From the NCBI GenBank assembly GCA_009780175.1, contig WRAO01000002.1:1-64000 (forward strand): a stretch of 64,000 nucleotides of DNA. The letters are read 5' to 3'. Source of the DNA: Oscillospiraceae bacterium (GTDB taxonomy: Bacteria > Bacillota > Clostridia > Oscillospirales > Oscillospiraceae). Below the pieces are notes generated by a model. The model was given only the letters and a program-made list of their open reading frames with translations. It searched no databases and had not been told where the DNA came from. Position 1 is the stretch's first letter; each line of letters opens with the position of its first letter. The position numbers were made by a program, and so were the translations under genes. Positions 51,749 through 60,965 of the stretch are shown in pieces.

Positions 51749-51889
51749 AGTCCTTGACCTTGACCATCCCAAATTCGGGTGGGTCTTCGCCCGAATTTGA
51801 AGCACAGTGATGCGGTGACGTAGTGCAGTTTTCGGCAAAAGGCGCAGCCTGCCGCCGGAAACGAAACGCAGTCTCCGCTAGAGCGAGCA
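51749..51889 (+). other. Structured tRNA-leader element, copy B
   Basis: Begins AGTCCTTGACCTT, has stem CAAATTCGGG / CCCGAATTTG around the loop TGGGTCTTCG, then GAAGCACAG, an extra stretch of about 65 nt, and ends CCGCTAGAGCGAGCA one base before tRNA-Cys. Compare copy A at 23442-23512. Confidence 0.65.
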
Positions 51890-51890
51890 C

Positions 51891-51965
51891 GGCGACATAG
51901 CCAAGTGGTAAGGCAGAGCTCTGCAAAAGCTCGATTCCCCAGTTCAAATCTGGGTGTCGCCTCCA
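51891..51965 (+). tRNA. tRNA-Cys (anticodon GCA)
   Basis: 75 nt with CCA. Acceptor GGCGACA/TGTCGCC, anticodon loop CTGCAAA, T arm GTTCAAATC. Confidence 0.96.
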
Positions 51966-51973
51966 AAAGAAAG

Positions 51974-52009
51974 CCCCTGCAACTGTAATGGTTGCAGGGG
52001 GTTTTTTTG
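51974..52009 (+). terminator. Terminator of the tRNA cluster
   Basis: CCCCTGCAAC, 7-nt loop, GTTGCAGGGG, then G and seven T. Confidence 0.93.
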
Positions 52010-52016
52010 TTTTGTG

Positions 52017-52239
52017 TAAAAAGCCTCCTTTTTCAAAGGAGGTGGCAGGCAAAGCCTGACGGAGGATTTGTTCGATGCGGGCGAGAGAGAGCAATCCTCA
52101 GTCAGCTTCGCTGACATAACTGACGCCCCAAGAGCGAAGCGATTGGTTCGGCGGAAGGAATACCTGTGGTAGCTCCTTTGGAAAAGGAGCCTTTTACCAT
52201 CCGCCAATAAAAAACGGGCGGCAGATTGCCGCCCCTACA
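52017..52239. repeat. Intergenic repeat, family S (copy 5) with a family T palindrome
   Basis: CTCCTTTTTCAAAGGAGGTG, CAGGCAAAGCCTGACGGAGG, AGTCAGCTTCGCTGAC, ACTGACGCCCC and a closing GCTCCTTTGGAAAAGGAGC. GGGCGGCAGATTGCCGCCC at 52214-52232 is a short family T palindrome. Confidence 0.75.
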
Positions 52240-52245
52240 CAGATT

Positions 52246-52449
52246 CTATTGATCCTCAACATATTCCAATATATCGGACGCCTTGCACTCCAAAATAAAA
52301 CACAAAGTATCCAGCGTCTTTGTACTAATCGCTTGACCATGCTTCATCCGATGCAAGGTGCTGGCAGAAACTCCATGCTTAAAGATAAGCTGATATTCAG
52401 TTATGCCCTTGCTCAACAGCGTCTTATAAAAAGGCGCATAGCTTATCAT
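52246..52449 (-). CDS. Small Cro/CI-type helix-turn-helix regulator (module 2)
   Basis: 67 residues from the ATG at 52449, 6 nt after GAGGTG. LLSKGITEYQLIFKHGVSASTLHRMKHGQAISTKTLDTLCFILECKASDILEY is a HTH_26-type Cro-like domain and makes up almost all of the protein. It is divergent from an interrupted small gene with its own promoter. Layout matches module 1 at 45287-45892. Confidence 0.85.
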   Translation of the reverse strand: MISYAPFYKTLLSKGITEYQLIFKHGVSASTLHRMKHGQAISTKTLDTLCFILECKASDILEYVEDQ

Positions 52450-52488
52450 GAGTTTCACCTCAATTATAAGCCTAACATGCTCTTTTCA

Positions 52489-52517
52489 TTGACTATACTT
52501 CTTTTTTAGAGTATATT
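52489..52517 (+). promoter_or_regulatory. Promoter of the interrupted small gene (module 2)
   Basis: TTGACT, 17 nt, TATATT, followed by GGAGG before the ATG. Confidence 0.65.
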
Positions 52518-52552
52518 GGATTAAAAAACTACTTATGAATGGAGGATTTCCA

Positions 52553-52780
52553 ATGGACCGCGAAATCAAATGGCTCCTCCTATCCCAAGCGTGGCGCCTC
52601 TATACCCTAGGTTTTGTCGTCGAGTGAGAGCGTGAAAAAGTAGAAGCCCTCATCCAACAGGGTTTCGCTTTTATCTCCCCAGAAGTGCTCCGGGCTCATG
52701 ATGAATTCGGTCGCGTCGCGGTCGAGTGGCAAATGCTCGAAGACGAGCATGTAGCTCTCCTAGCCAAATATAAGAAATAA
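52553..52780 (+). pseudogene. Small gene of module 2, interrupted by an in-frame TGA
   Basis: GGAGG precedes the ATG at 52553. 24 codons (MDREIKWLLLSQAWRLYTLG and FVVE) lead to TGA at 52625-52627, then 50 further codons in frame (EREKVEALIQQGFAFISPEV to LLAKYKK) end at TAA and a strong terminator. A CGA-to-TGA change would explain it. No SECIS-like hairpin is obvious just after the TGA. The family is unknown to me. Confidence 0.65.
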
Positions 52781-52818
52781 GGGCCGATGCAGAGAGCTGC
52801 GTCGGCCCTTATTTTCAC
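52774..52818 (+). terminator. Terminator after the module 2 small gene
   Basis: AATAAGGGCCGATGC, loop, GCGTCGGCCCTTATTTTC. Confidence 0.85.
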
Positions 52819-52885
52819 TTCGACCACATTTAGAGTTTACTCACTATTTAAAAATCCGAAACTTTCTCTTTAATTCGAGCACACT

Positions 52886-54373
52886 CTACTTGTTTATCCA
52901 CCCCAGACTCCGTCCCACAGCCCGATCCCACCCCTGCTTCAACGCCGTCCGCTTCGCCGCATCCATCAAGGGCTCAAACGTCACATCACACTGCCAAAGC
53001 CTGCGAATCTCGTCCAAATCCGACCACATCCCCACCGCCAACCCCGCCAAATACGCCGCGCCGAGAGCCGTCGTTTCGCTCACCACCGGACGGCACACCG
53101 GTTTATCCGAGATATCCGCCTGCAACTGCATCAGCAGCCGATTCTGAGACGCCCCACCGTCCGCCTTGAGCACGGTGATGAGCTTGCCTGTGTCCTTTTC
53201 CATCGCCCGAATCAAATCATCACTCTGAAACGCGATCGACTCCAACGCCGCGCGAATAATATGTTCCTGCTTCGTCCCCCGCGTGAGGCCAACTAGACAG
53301 CCGCGGGCGTACATGTCCCAATACGGCGCCCCCAGTCCCGTAAAAGCGGGCACCAGATACACCCCACCGCTGTCCGGCACCTTGCTCGCGTGATACTCCG
53401 AATCACAACTCTCCGAAAACAGCCGCAGCCCATCTCGCATCCACTGAATCACCGCCCCCGCAACGAACACGCTGCCCTCCAAAGCATAAGGCGGCCTCTC
53501 CCCAACCCCGGCGGCGATGGTAGTAATCAACCCGTTCTGGCTCCGATACGCCGTGTCGCCCGTGTGCATCAGCAAAAAACATCCCGTCCCGTAAGTATTT
53601 TTCGCCTCACCCCGGGAAAAACAACATTGTCCGAACAGCGCCGCCTGCTGATCCCCCGCCACCCCCGCAATGGGGATGGACACGCCCTGAATCACTGTGG
53701 TGCCGTAGATCGTCGAACTGGACCGCACCTCGGGCAGCATGGCGCGGGGGATATCGAGGGCTTCTAGCAGGGTTCCGTCCCAGTCCAACTTATGAATGTC
53801 ATACAGCATCGTCCGCGAAGCGTTGGTATAATCCGTCGCATGGACGCGGCCATTGGTGAGTTTCCACATCAGCCAAGTATCCACCGTCCCAAACAACAAC
53901 TCCCCGCGTCTCGCCCGCTCCCGCGCGCCTTCGACGTGATCGAGCACCCAAGCAATCTTCGTCGCCGAAAAATAGGCGTCCGGATGCAACCCCGTCACAG
54001 CCCGAATATGCTCCCCCAACCCCTCCGCCACTAGGCGGTCCACAATCCCCGCCGTCCGGCGGCACTGCCAGACAATCGCGTTATAAATCGGCCGACCCGT
54101 GACCTTATCCCAGATCACCGTAGTCTCCCGCTGGTTCGTAATCCCGATGGCGGCAATGTCTTTCGCGTCTATCCCCGCCCCCACAATGGCCTCCAACATG
54201 GTGGCATACTGCGAGGCGTAAATCTCCATGGGGTCGTGCTCCACCCAGCCGTCCTCCGGGTAGATTTGCTTAAATTCCCGCTGGGCCAACCCCGCGATAT
54301 TCTGCGCCCGATCAAACAAAATCACCCGCGAACTCGTCGTGCCTTGATCTAGGGCAAGCACGTATTTTCCCAT
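52886..54373 (-). CDS. glpK: Glycerol kinase
   Basis: 495 residues, the standard size. [18 protein letters not shown] is the N-terminal phosphate-binding loop. [36 protein letters not shown] and [20 protein letters not shown] are the two FGGY signatures in pieces. It makes glycerol-3-phosphate. No glpF or glpO gene is adjacent; it is alone with a good ribosome binding site. Confidence 0.96.
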   Translation of the reverse strand: MGKYVLALDQGTTSSRVILFDRAQNIAGLAQREFKQIYPEDGWVEHDPMEIYASQYATMLEAIVGAGIDAKDIAAIGITNQRETTVIWDKVTGRPIYNAIVWQCRRTAGIVDRLVAEGLGEHIRAVTGLHPDAYFSATKIAWVLDHVEGARERARRGELLFGTVDTWLMWKLTNGRVHATDYTNASRTMLYDIHKLDWDGTLLEALDIPRAMLPEVRSSSTIYGTTVIQGVSIPIAGVAGDQQAALFGQCCFSRGEAKNTYGTGCFLLMHTGDTAYRSQNGLITTIAAGVGERPPYALEGSVFVAGAVIQWMRDGLRLFSESCDSEYHASKVPDSGGVYLVPAFTGLGAPYWDMYARGCLVGLTRGTKQEHIIRAALESIAFQSDDLIRAMEKDTGKLITVLKADGGASQNRLLMQLQADISDKPVCRPVVSETTALGAAYLAGLAVGMWSDLDEIRRLWQCDVTFEPLMDAAKRTALKQGWDRAVGRSLGWINK

Positions 54374-54440
54374 GTCACAATCCTCCTCGACTTTCTCCCT
54401 TTCATGCTAGCCGATTTAGCATTTAAAATCAAGCCGATCT

Positions 54441-54469
54441 TTGACAAATCAGGCTAAAACTTGTATACT
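54441..54469 (+). promoter_or_regulatory. Promoter of the aminotransferase gene
   Basis: TTGACA, 17 nt, TATACT. The leader to the ATG at 54510 is about 34 nt. Confidence 0.75.
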
Positions 54470-54509
54470 ATAAAAATTGTATCGCAACTCAGGAAAGGCT
54501 GTGATTCCA

Positions 54510-55721
54510 ATGATTAAAAAATCCAGCAAACTCGAACACGTCGGCTACGACATTCGCGGCCCTGTGCTAGACCTCGCCAACGAAATGGCGGCGGAGGGCA
54601 TCGAGATTCTCAAGCTCAACACCGGCAACCCCGCCCCCTTCGGCTTCGACGCGCCGGACAGCATGATCCACCAACTTATCCACGACATCCGCCCCTCACA
54701 GGGTTACTCGGAATCCAAAGGCATCCTGCCTGCCAGACAGGCTATCGCGGACTATTGCACAAAAAAAGGCATGGTGGACGTCACCCCGAACGACATCTAC
54801 ACCGGCAACGGTGTTTCTGAGTTGATTTTGCTCTGTATGCAAGCCTTCGTAGAACCCGGCGACGAAATCCTCGTCCCCGCGCCGGACTATCCGCTCTGGA
54901 CCGCTGCCATCACCCTCTGCGGCGGGAAAGCGGTCTATTACGTCTGCGATGAACAATCTGAGTGGAACCCGGACCCGGTGGACATTGCCGCGAAAGTCAC
55001 CCCGCGCACAAGAGCCATCGTGGTTATCAACCCCAACAACCCGACCGGCACGCTCTATTCGAAGGACATCCTCCTCCAAATCGCGGATATCGCAAGAAAA
55101 CACAACCTCGTCCTCTTCTCCGACGAGATCTACGACCGCCTCGTGATGGACGGGCATATCCACCACTCCATCGCCGCCCTCGCGCCGGACGTGTTCACCG
55201 TCACCTTCAACGGCCTCTCCAAGAGCCACCTGATCGCGGGGTTCCGCGCCGGATGGATAAGCCTCTCCGGAGACAGAGCAAAGGCCAAGGATTACTTGCA
55301 AGGCATCAATATGCTGGCCTCCATGCGGCTTTGCTCCAACGTGCTTGCGCAGTCGGTCATCCCCGTCGCTTTGGCGGATGAAGAGACGCCTGCCTCCCTC
55401 GTCCGCCCCGGCGGACGGATTTATGAGCAGCGGGAATTTATCTGGAATGCGGTAAACAACATCCCCGGCCTTTCGGTGGTCAAACCCAAAGCGGCCTTCT
55501 ATCTCTTCCCGAAGATTGACGCAAAACGCTTCAACATCACCAGCGACGAGCAGTTCGCGGTCGATTTCCTACGCGAAAAACACGTGCTCCTCACCCACGG
55601 CAGCGGCTTCCATTGGCCCGAGCCGAACCATTTCCGCATTGTCTACCTCCCCGAGATGAACGTCCTGGAACAACTAGCAAAACGCCTCACAGATTTCCTC
55701 ACAACCTATCGCCAGACCTAG
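54510..55721 (+). CDS. Class I/II aminotransferase (AlaA-like, alanine/aspartate type)
   Basis: 403 residues from the ATG at 54510; a GTG at 54501 with AGGA 6 nt before it is possible. LKLNTGNPAPFGFDAPDSM and VINPNNPTGTLYSKDIL place it close to AlaA. The PLP Lys is in FNGLSKSHLIAGFRAGW (SLSKSH type), the Asp in LFSDEIYDRLVMDG and the substrate Arg in NHFRIVYLP. It probably interconverts alanine and pyruvate with glutamate/2-oxoglutarate. Stands alone. Confidence 0.9.
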   Translation: MIKKSSKLEHVGYDIRGPVLDLANEMAAEGIEILKLNTGNPAPFGFDAPDSMIHQLIHDIRPSQGYSESKGILPARQAIADYCTKKGMVDVTPNDIYTGNGVSELILLCMQAFVEPGDEILVPAPDYPLWTAAITLCGGKAVYYVCDEQSEWNPDPVDIAAKVTPRTRAIVVINPNNPTGTLYSKDILLQIADIARKHNLVLFSDEIYDRLVMDGHIHHSIAALAPDVFTVTFNGLSKSHLIAGFRAGWISLSGDRAKAKDYLQGINMLASMRLCSNVLAQSVIPVALADEETPASLVRPGGRIYEQREFIWNAVNNIPGLSVVKPKAAFYLFPKIDAKRFNITSDEQFAVDFLREKHVLLTHGSGFHWPEPNHFRIVYLPEMNVLEQLAKRLTDFLTTYRQT

Positions 55722-55764
55722 ATTTATTCACAGTTTCATGATACACTGTGTAAGGCACGGCACC

Positions 55765-55845
55765 CCGCAAGCCTCCTTTTCCAAAGTCTGTATAGAACAA
55801 TCCTCAGTCAGCTTCGCTGACAGCTCCTTTGGAAAAGGAGCCACC
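55765..55845. repeat. Intergenic repeat, family S (copy 6)
   Basis: GCCTCCTTTTCCAAAG, ATCCTCAGTCAGCTTCGCTG and GCTCCTTTGGAAAAGGAGCC, a shortened form of the unit at 52017. Confidence 0.7.
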
Positions 55846-55877
55846 ACACCACATTCAAACCCAGGAGGCCATTTACC

Positions 55878-56900
55878 ATGACAGAACTCACCACCCAAAA
55901 AGAGAAAAAACCGGTCATATTCAGCGGCATGCAGCCCTCCGGGGCGCTTACCCTCGGCTCCTTCACCGGCGCACTCAAAAACTGGGTTGAGCTGCAAGAT
56001 GAATACGACTGTTTTTACTGCATCGTAGACCTCCACGCTATCACCACCCGCCAGGACCCGGCGGACCTCAGGCGGCGGTGTCTCGAACAGATCGCCCAAT
56101 ACATCGCCTGTGGGCTGGACCCAGCGAAAAATACGCTCTTCCTCCAAAGCCATGTCGCGGCCCATTCCGAACTGGCCTGGATTCTCAACTGCTACACCAT
56201 GTTCGGCGAACTCTCCCGCATGACCCAATTCAAAGATAAATCCGCCCGTAACGTAGACAACATCAACGCCGGGCTTTTTACTTACCCCACCCTCATGGCG
56301 GCGGATATTTTGCTCTACCAAGCAGACCTCGTCCCCGTCGGCGAAGATCAGCGGCAGCATGTCGAGCTCTGCCGTGACATTGCGTTGCGCTTCAACGGCA
56401 CCCATGGAGACGTGTTCACCGTCCCCTCCGCTTTTATCCCGAAGACCACAGAGGGCGCCCGCGTCATGAGTCTAATTGACCCCACGCGCAAAATGAGCAA
56501 ATCTGAGCCCACCGGCGGCTGTGTCTATCTCTTAGACAAACCCGAAATCATCCTCAAGAGCTTCAAACGCGCCGTCACCGATTCAGACGGCGAAATTCGC
56601 TATGACGTCAAAGAAAAACCCGGCGTCTCGAACCTCATGTCCATCTACTCCGTCACAACTGGGCGCACGTTTGAACAGATTGAGTCCGAGTTTGCCGGAC
56701 AGGGATATGGCGCGTTCAAAGAGGCTGTGGGTGAGAGCGTCGTCGAGACATTCCGTCCCATCCGCGAAAAAGCCGAGGCGCTGATGCAGGATAAGACCTA
56801 TCTAACTCAGGTCTACACAGACGCCGCCAATCACGCCGCCCGTGTGGCGGATCGGACACTGAAAAAGGTCCAAAAGAAGATGGGCTTTGTGGCGAAATAG
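55878..56900 (+). CDS. trpS: Tryptophan-tRNA ligase
   Basis: 340 residues. FSGMQPSGALTLGSFTGALKNW holds the class I first motif (TLGS in place of HIGH-like HLGN). LTQLAADILLYQADLVPVGEDQ-like ADILLYQADLVPVGEDQRQHVEL and the second motif PTRKMSKSEP are diagnostic. CAGGAGG precedes the ATG. Charges tRNA-Trp. Confidence 0.96.
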   Translation: MTELTTQKEKKPVIFSGMQPSGALTLGSFTGALKNWVELQDEYDCFYCIVDLHAITTRQDPADLRRRCLEQIAQYIACGLDPAKNTLFLQSHVAAHSELAWILNCYTMFGELSRMTQFKDKSARNVDNINAGLFTYPTLMAADILLYQADLVPVGEDQRQHVELCRDIALRFNGTHGDVFTVPSAFIPKTTEGARVMSLIDPTRKMSKSEPTGGCVYLLDKPEIILKSFKRAVTDSDGEIRYDVKEKPGVSNLMSIYSVTTGRTFEQIESEFAGQGYGAFKEAVGESVVETFRPIREKAEALMQDKTYLTQVYTDAANHAARVADRTLKKVQKKMGFVAK

Positions 56901-57004
56901 CCGTCATTCCATCATACATAAGCGGGCGAACACAGTTCGCTCCTACGATTTGTCCGTGTACACCCTTCCACCAGCCCGACACAAACGCCAAAGAGGTCCA
57001 TACC

Positions 57005-58162
57005 ATGACGCCAATTACCATCACATACCCGCTGACCGTCCAGGTCCTCGCCGCCTTGGCGGTGGCCTTGGTAATCAGTCTCATCGCTACGCCGCCCGTC
57101 AAGTGGTTCGCCGAGCGCGTCGGCGCGATTGATGTACCCAAAGACGGTCGCCGGATTCATAAAGAGCCGATCCCCCGCCTGGGTGGGCTCGCTATTTTCA
57201 TTGGCTTTGTACTCAGCGTAGTCATCTTCGCCGAGATTGACAGGGAAATTCAGGGCATTCTCCTTGGCAGTGTACTCATCGTCTCGATCGGCGTGGTGGA
57301 CGATATCGTTCCGCTCCGCGCTTGGCAGAAATTTTTGGCCCAGATCGTCGCGGCGCTTATCCCCGTCTTCCATGGGGTAAGCATCTATCTCATCAGCAAC
57401 CCCAATATTTTCTCCGACAACCCTTACTTGCTCTTCGGCCACTTTACCATCCCCCTCACCGTGATCTGGATCGTCGGCATCACCAACGCCGTTAATCTCA
57501 TTGATGGATTGGATGGCCTCGCCGTTGGCGTCTCGACCATCGCCTCTTTAACGATGCTGGTGGTCGCGCTTTTCATTACAGACGACGCGAACATTGCCCT
57601 TATCCTCGCGGCCCTCGCGGGGGCTTGCCTCGGTTTCATGCCCTATAACCTCAACCCCGCCAAAATCTTCATGGGCGACACGGGCGCCTTGCTTCTCGGC
57701 TATCTGCTCGCCACCATGAGTATCCTTGGATTATTCAAGTCTTACGCCATCATCTCTTTCGCTATTCCCTTTATGGCCTTGGCCCTGCCGATTATAGACA
57801 CGCTGTTTGCCATCATCCGCCGTGTCATCCGCGGACAAAGCCCCATGGCCCCAGACCGTGGGCATTTGCATCACCGCCTGCTCGATCTTGGTTACACGCA
57901 AAAGCAGGTCGTGTTCATCATCTACCTCATCAGCGGCTTCCTCGGCGTGATCGCGGTTATCATGACTTCCAGCGGGCAAGTGCGGGTCGTCTTCACCGTC
58001 CTCGCTTTCCTTGTGGTTGCCATCACGGTCTTCCTCGCTTCTCGCAGCACGCTCTTGCGTCCCAAAAACAAGTGCTGTGACCCTTGCGACGTCTGCGACG
58101 AACCTGAGCCAAAGGAACTGGAAGGCCAGACGAGAATAGGAGATGACCATGACACCGATTAA
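57005..58162 (+). CDS. Undecaprenyl-phosphate GlcNAc-1-phosphate transferase (TagO/WecA-like)
   Basis: 385 residues with about ten membrane helices. RRIHKEPIPRLGGLAIFIGF, VDDIVPL, NAVNLIDGLDGLAVG and FMGDTGALLLGYLLA carry the Asp residues and NLIDG/GDTG motifs of the MraY/WecA family. PDRGHLHHRLLDLG is the HIHH-type loop specific to TagO/WecA, so MraY is excluded. It starts lipid-linked polymer synthesis, and the next gene makes UDP-ManNAc. GAGG precedes the ATG. The C-terminal tail is Cys-rich (CCDPCDVCD), which is unusual. Confidence 0.92.
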   Translation: MTPITITYPLTVQVLAALAVALVISLIATPPVKWFAERVGAIDVPKDGRRIHKEPIPRLGGLAIFIGFVLSVVIFAEIDREIQGILLGSVLIVSIGVVDDIVPLRAWQKFLAQIVAALIPVFHGVSIYLISNPNIFSDNPYLLFGHFTIPLTVIWIVGITNAVNLIDGLDGLAVGVSTIASLTMLVVALFITDDANIALILAALAGACLGFMPYNLNPAKIFMGDTGALLLGYLLATMSILGLFKSYAIISFAIPFMALALPIIDTLFAIIRRVIRGQSPMAPDRGHLHHRLLDLGYTQKQVVFIIYLISGFLGVIAVIMTSSGQVRVVFTVLAFLVVAITVFLASRSTLLRPKNKCCDPCDVCDEPEPKELEGQTRIGDDHDTD

Positions 58163-59297
58163 AGTGATGAGCATCTTCGGCACCCGACCCGAGGCCATCA
58201 AGATGGCCCCGCTCTTGCTTGAACTGGATCGTCGGCCCGAATTCGAAAGCGTCTCCTGCCTTACCGCCCAACATCGCGAGATGCTCGACAGCGTCATGAG
58301 CCTCTTCGACCTTGTCGCCCCTTATGATCTCGACATCATGGAGCCGGGCCAAACCCTCACCACCATCACCGCAAAAGCCCTCACGGGGTTAGGTAAAGTG
58401 CTGGCGGAGGCGAAACCCGATTTTGTCTTAGTCCACGGAGATACCACCACCACCCTCGCTGCGGCCCTCGCCGCTTTCTATGCGAAAATCCCCGTCGGCC
58501 ACGTGGAAGCGGGGCTCCGTTCCGGAGACATTTACTCCCCCTACCCTGAGGAAATGAACCGCAGACTCGTCAGCCAAATCGCCGCCCTCCACTTCGCACC
58601 GACCGCCGGAAACGCGGCAAATCTCCGCCGCGAAGGCATCACAGACGGCGTATTCATCACCGGCAACACCGTGATCGACGCGATGAAATACACCGTCCCC
58701 CGCTTCTCCGGCGCCTTCGAGAGCGATTTGGACCGGATTGACTGGAAAACCCGCCGCGTCATCACGCTCACCTGCCATCGGCGTGAAAATTTCGGCGCAC
58801 CCATGGCGGAAATCTTCACAGCGGCAAAAATCTTGGTTGAGCGGCATTCGGACGTAACACTGATCTACCCCGTCCACCCAAACCCGATCGTCCAAACCGC
58901 CGCCCGCGAGATTCTCGGCGGCAGAGAACGCATTTTCCTCATCGACCCCCTGGACACCGTGCAAATGCACGCGCTCCTCGCAAGAAGCTATCTCGTCCTC
59001 ACCGACTCCGGCGGCCTGCAAGAAGAGGCTCCCGCCCTCGGAAAACCCGTCCTCGTCTTACGTAAGGAGACAGAGCGCCCCGAGGCCATACAAGCAGGCA
59101 CCGCCTGTCTGGCAGGTGTCGAGTGTGACAATATCCTCTGCCTCGCAGAGCGCCTCCTAACCGACCCCACCGCATACGAAGCCATGGCAAAAGCCCGCAA
59201 CCCCTACGGAGACGGCCACGCCAGCACCCGAATCGCCGACGCAATCTTGTGGTATTTCGGCCGCAAAGCAGATCCCCCGGCAAATTTCAACCCGTAG
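58149..59297 (+). CDS. wecB: UDP-N-acetylglucosamine 2-epimerase (non-hydrolysing)
   Basis: 382 residues from the second ATG at 58149, 6 nt after AGGAG. VMSIFGTRPEAIKMAPL, CLTAQHREMLD, VHGDTTTTLAAALAAFY and GHVEAGLRSGDIYSPYPEEMNRR are the typical motifs, with SGGLQEEAPALGKPVLVLRKETERPEA near the end. It interconverts UDP-GlcNAc and UDP-ManNAc. It overlaps the TagO/WecA-like gene by 14 bp. Together with the WecG/TagA gene at 42099 this supplies teichoic-acid linkage-unit enzymes. Confidence 0.95.
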   Translation: MTPIKVMSIFGTRPEAIKMAPLLLELDRRPEFESVSCLTAQHREMLDSVMSLFDLVAPYDLDIMEPGQTLTTITAKALTGLGKVLAEAKPDFVLVHGDTTTTLAAALAAFYAKIPVGHVEAGLRSGDIYSPYPEEMNRRLVSQIAALHFAPTAGNAANLRREGITDGVFITGNTVIDAMKYTVPRFSGAFESDLDRIDWKTRRVITLTCHRRENFGAPMAEIFTAAKILVERHSDVTLIYPVHPNPIVQTAAREILGGRERIFLIDPLDTVQMHALLARSYLVLTDSGGLQEEAPALGKPVLVLRKETERPEAIQAGTACLAGVECDNILCLAERLLTDPTAYEAMAKARNPYGDGHASTRIADAILWYFGRKADPPANFNP

Positions 59298-59305
59298 CAG
59301 TATAT

Positions 59306-59332
59306 AGGCTCCTTTTTCAAAGGAGGCTTTTC
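59306..59332. repeat. Intergenic repeat, family S (copy 7, minimal)
   Basis: GGCTCCTTTTTCAAAGGAGG, a single palindrome of the family. Confidence 0.6.
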
Positions 59333-59362
59333 AACCCACCCCCACCTAGCGAGGTACCCCTC

Positions 59363-60112
59363 ATGCTCCAGCGCAGACAAAGTGCAGTCCTCATTGGGAC
59401 GACTCTGGCAGTCGTCCTCCTTTTGCTGTTGACCTTTTTCCTCCTCCCCGGTACCAATACGCCACACATCCGGCTCGCGGATCCTGTCCCCGGCCCAGGC
59501 GAAGGAGATGGCTTGTCCGAAGGGTATGCAATCGGTATCGAAATCACGCCGGATAATGTACAAGCTGTCATCGCAACGCTCTCCCGCCTCGAATACTATT
59601 CCCGCGAAATTCGCCAGACGCACTACTGGGACGAAGGCCTGTCCTCTGCCCATCGCACGGCGGAAATTTGGGTCGCGCCGGAGGCGCTCCGCATCCGCTG
59701 GGATAACAGCGAGAATATGCTCATCACAGCAGAGGCGTTCCACCTCTGGTTCGGCACCGGACGTGTCATCTCCCGTCCCCTCACCGAAGGCCTGGGTGAT
59801 TCGCACGGCCAAATTCTAGACCAGTTCCAAGGCATCCCCAGCTATGAGGCCGTCTTGGAGCTTAATCCCACCCAAATTCGCTCCGCAGGCTACACTACAC
59901 GCACCATTGACGACGAAGCGCGTTACACCATCTATGTCTCGACAGAATCCCCCATGCTCGGCTATATCAGCTACTACTACATCTGCCTCCAAACCGGCCT
60001 GCTCATCGAGGTGGTCACCTTAGACGGCGAAGTCCCCGTATTCCGGATGGAAACCCTGCGCCTCTACCAAGGCCCACTCTCCCCGGACCGTTTCGCCCTC
60101 CCGAGCGCTTAA
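59363..60112 (+). CDS. Membrane-anchored hypothetical protein, LolA/GerS-like fold possible
   Basis: 249 residues from the ATG at 59363, with GAGGT upstream. One N-terminal helix (VLIGTTLAVVLLLLLTFFLL) without lipobox anchors the protein. The outer part reads ITPDNVQAVIATLSRLEYYSREIR, RTAEIWVAPEALRIRW, FHLWFGTGRVIS and QTGLLIEVVTLDGEVPVFRMETL. This sequence of beta-strands resembles LolA-fold lipoproteins such as GerS, but I cannot confirm the match. It follows wecB by 65 bp. Confidence 0.65.
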   Translation: MLQRRQSAVLIGTTLAVVLLLLLTFFLLPGTNTPHIRLADPVPGPGEGDGLSEGYAIGIEITPDNVQAVIATLSRLEYYSREIRQTHYWDEGLSSAHRTAEIWVAPEALRIRWDNSENMLITAEAFHLWFGTGRVISRPLTEGLGDSHGQILDQFQGIPSYEAVLELNPTQIRSAGYTTRTIDDEARYTIYVSTESPMLGYISYYYICLQTGLLIEVVTLDGEVPVFRMETLRLYQGPLSPDRFALPSA

Positions 60113-60115
60113 GGC

Positions 60116-60553
60116 CTACTCGTCCTTCTGAAACCAGGGCCAGATAATCCAGGTAAACAAGAGCACTCCGAGAATGATGAGCATATCATCGTCATCGCCC
60201 TCTAGGAATAGATAAATCAGCACGATTACGAGAAGAATATCGCCCAGATCAATGCTCTCCGGCAGTTTATCCCGCAGTGACCCCCGGATGCTCCCCGGCA
60301 TGTTGAGCATCGCGCCCAGGTCAAACTTTGCCCCGAGGTCGGAAAAGACAGAGGACGACGGCGGCGGGGGCAGGGGCGGCGGTTCAGGCGATGTCCATAT
60401 CGCCTCCATCTCCGGCAGTGGAGGCGGAGGCGGCGTCGGAATCCACTGAGACAGGGGCGGTTCCGGCGGCAGCGGCGTCGGCTCCGGCCGAGATTCCTGC
60501 ATCTCTTCCACCCGATAAAACTTCCCCGTGTTGCCGATATACCGGTTGTACAA
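60116..60553 (-). CDS. Pro-rich small membrane protein (trio member 3)
   Basis: 145 residues from a TTG at 60553, 8 nt after GGAGG. The first half is almost only Pro, Glu and Ser with runs such as PTPPPPPLPEM and EPPPLPPPPSSS. The second half has a helix (LGDILLVIVLIYLFLEG), an acidic DDDD and a last hydrophobic segment (LIILGVLLFTWIIWPWF). No family recognised. It lies 24 bp after the next upstream gene and probably shares its mRNA. Confidence 0.65.
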   Translation of the reverse strand: MYNRYIGNTGKFYRVEEMQESRPEPTPLPPEPPLSQWIPTPPPPPLPEMEAIWTSPEPPPLPPPPSSSVFSDLGAKFDLGAMLNMPGSIRGSLRDKLPESIDLGDILLVIVLIYLFLEGDDDDMLIILGVLLFTWIIWPWFQKDE

Positions 60554-60577
60554 GAACCTCGCCTCCCTCTGCAGAAA

Positions 60578-60931
60578 CTACTCGGAAAACATCGTCCGCG
60601 CAACGCGGATTACCTGCGCGATCGTGATCGCCCGTTTGAGCTGTCCGCGCCGCTCGTCCTTCAAATGCGGCGTGATCGACTGTAATAGCGCCGCCGATCC
60701 CACACCCCCGGCAAGCCCGCGGCCCAGCTTCGCGAGGAGCCCCGGATCAATCCCGCCGAGCAGTTCCCCCACATTGAGCCCGCCCGCCCCGCCGGACGGC
60801 GCAGTTCCAGGCGGCGGGGGCGGCCCGGAACCGGAACCGCCGCCCATAAAATTCCGGGCCAGGGCCATGATCTTCTCCATCTCTTGCGGATTATTCAAAA
60901 TCCCATTCAATTTATCCTCAAACTCACCCAT
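60578..60931 (-). CDS. Small hypothetical protein (trio member 2)
   Basis: 117 residues; AGGAG precedes the ATG at 60931. MGEFEDKLNGILNNPQEMEKIMALARNF, a Gly/Pro linker, a GLNVGELLGGIDPGLLAKLGRG segment and a basic C-terminal part LLQSITPHLKDERRGQLKRAITIAQ. I recall similar proteins of unknown role in spore-forming Clostridia with the start ..LN.ILNNP..M..IM, but cannot verify it here. Confidence 0.7.
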   Translation of the reverse strand: MGEFEDKLNGILNNPQEMEKIMALARNFMGGGSGSGPPPPPGTAPSGGAGGLNVGELLGGIDPGLLAKLGRGLAGGVGSAALLQSITPHLKDERRGQLKRAITIAQVIRVARTMFSE

Positions 60932-60965
60932 GGCCTTTTCTCCTGGTATGTACTACCTAACCGCC

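Noticed and set aside
52625..52627. Selenocysteine codon in the small gene at 52553
   Set aside because: No SECIS-type hairpin is evident just after the TGA and the residues around it (VVE, EREK) do not look like a redox site.
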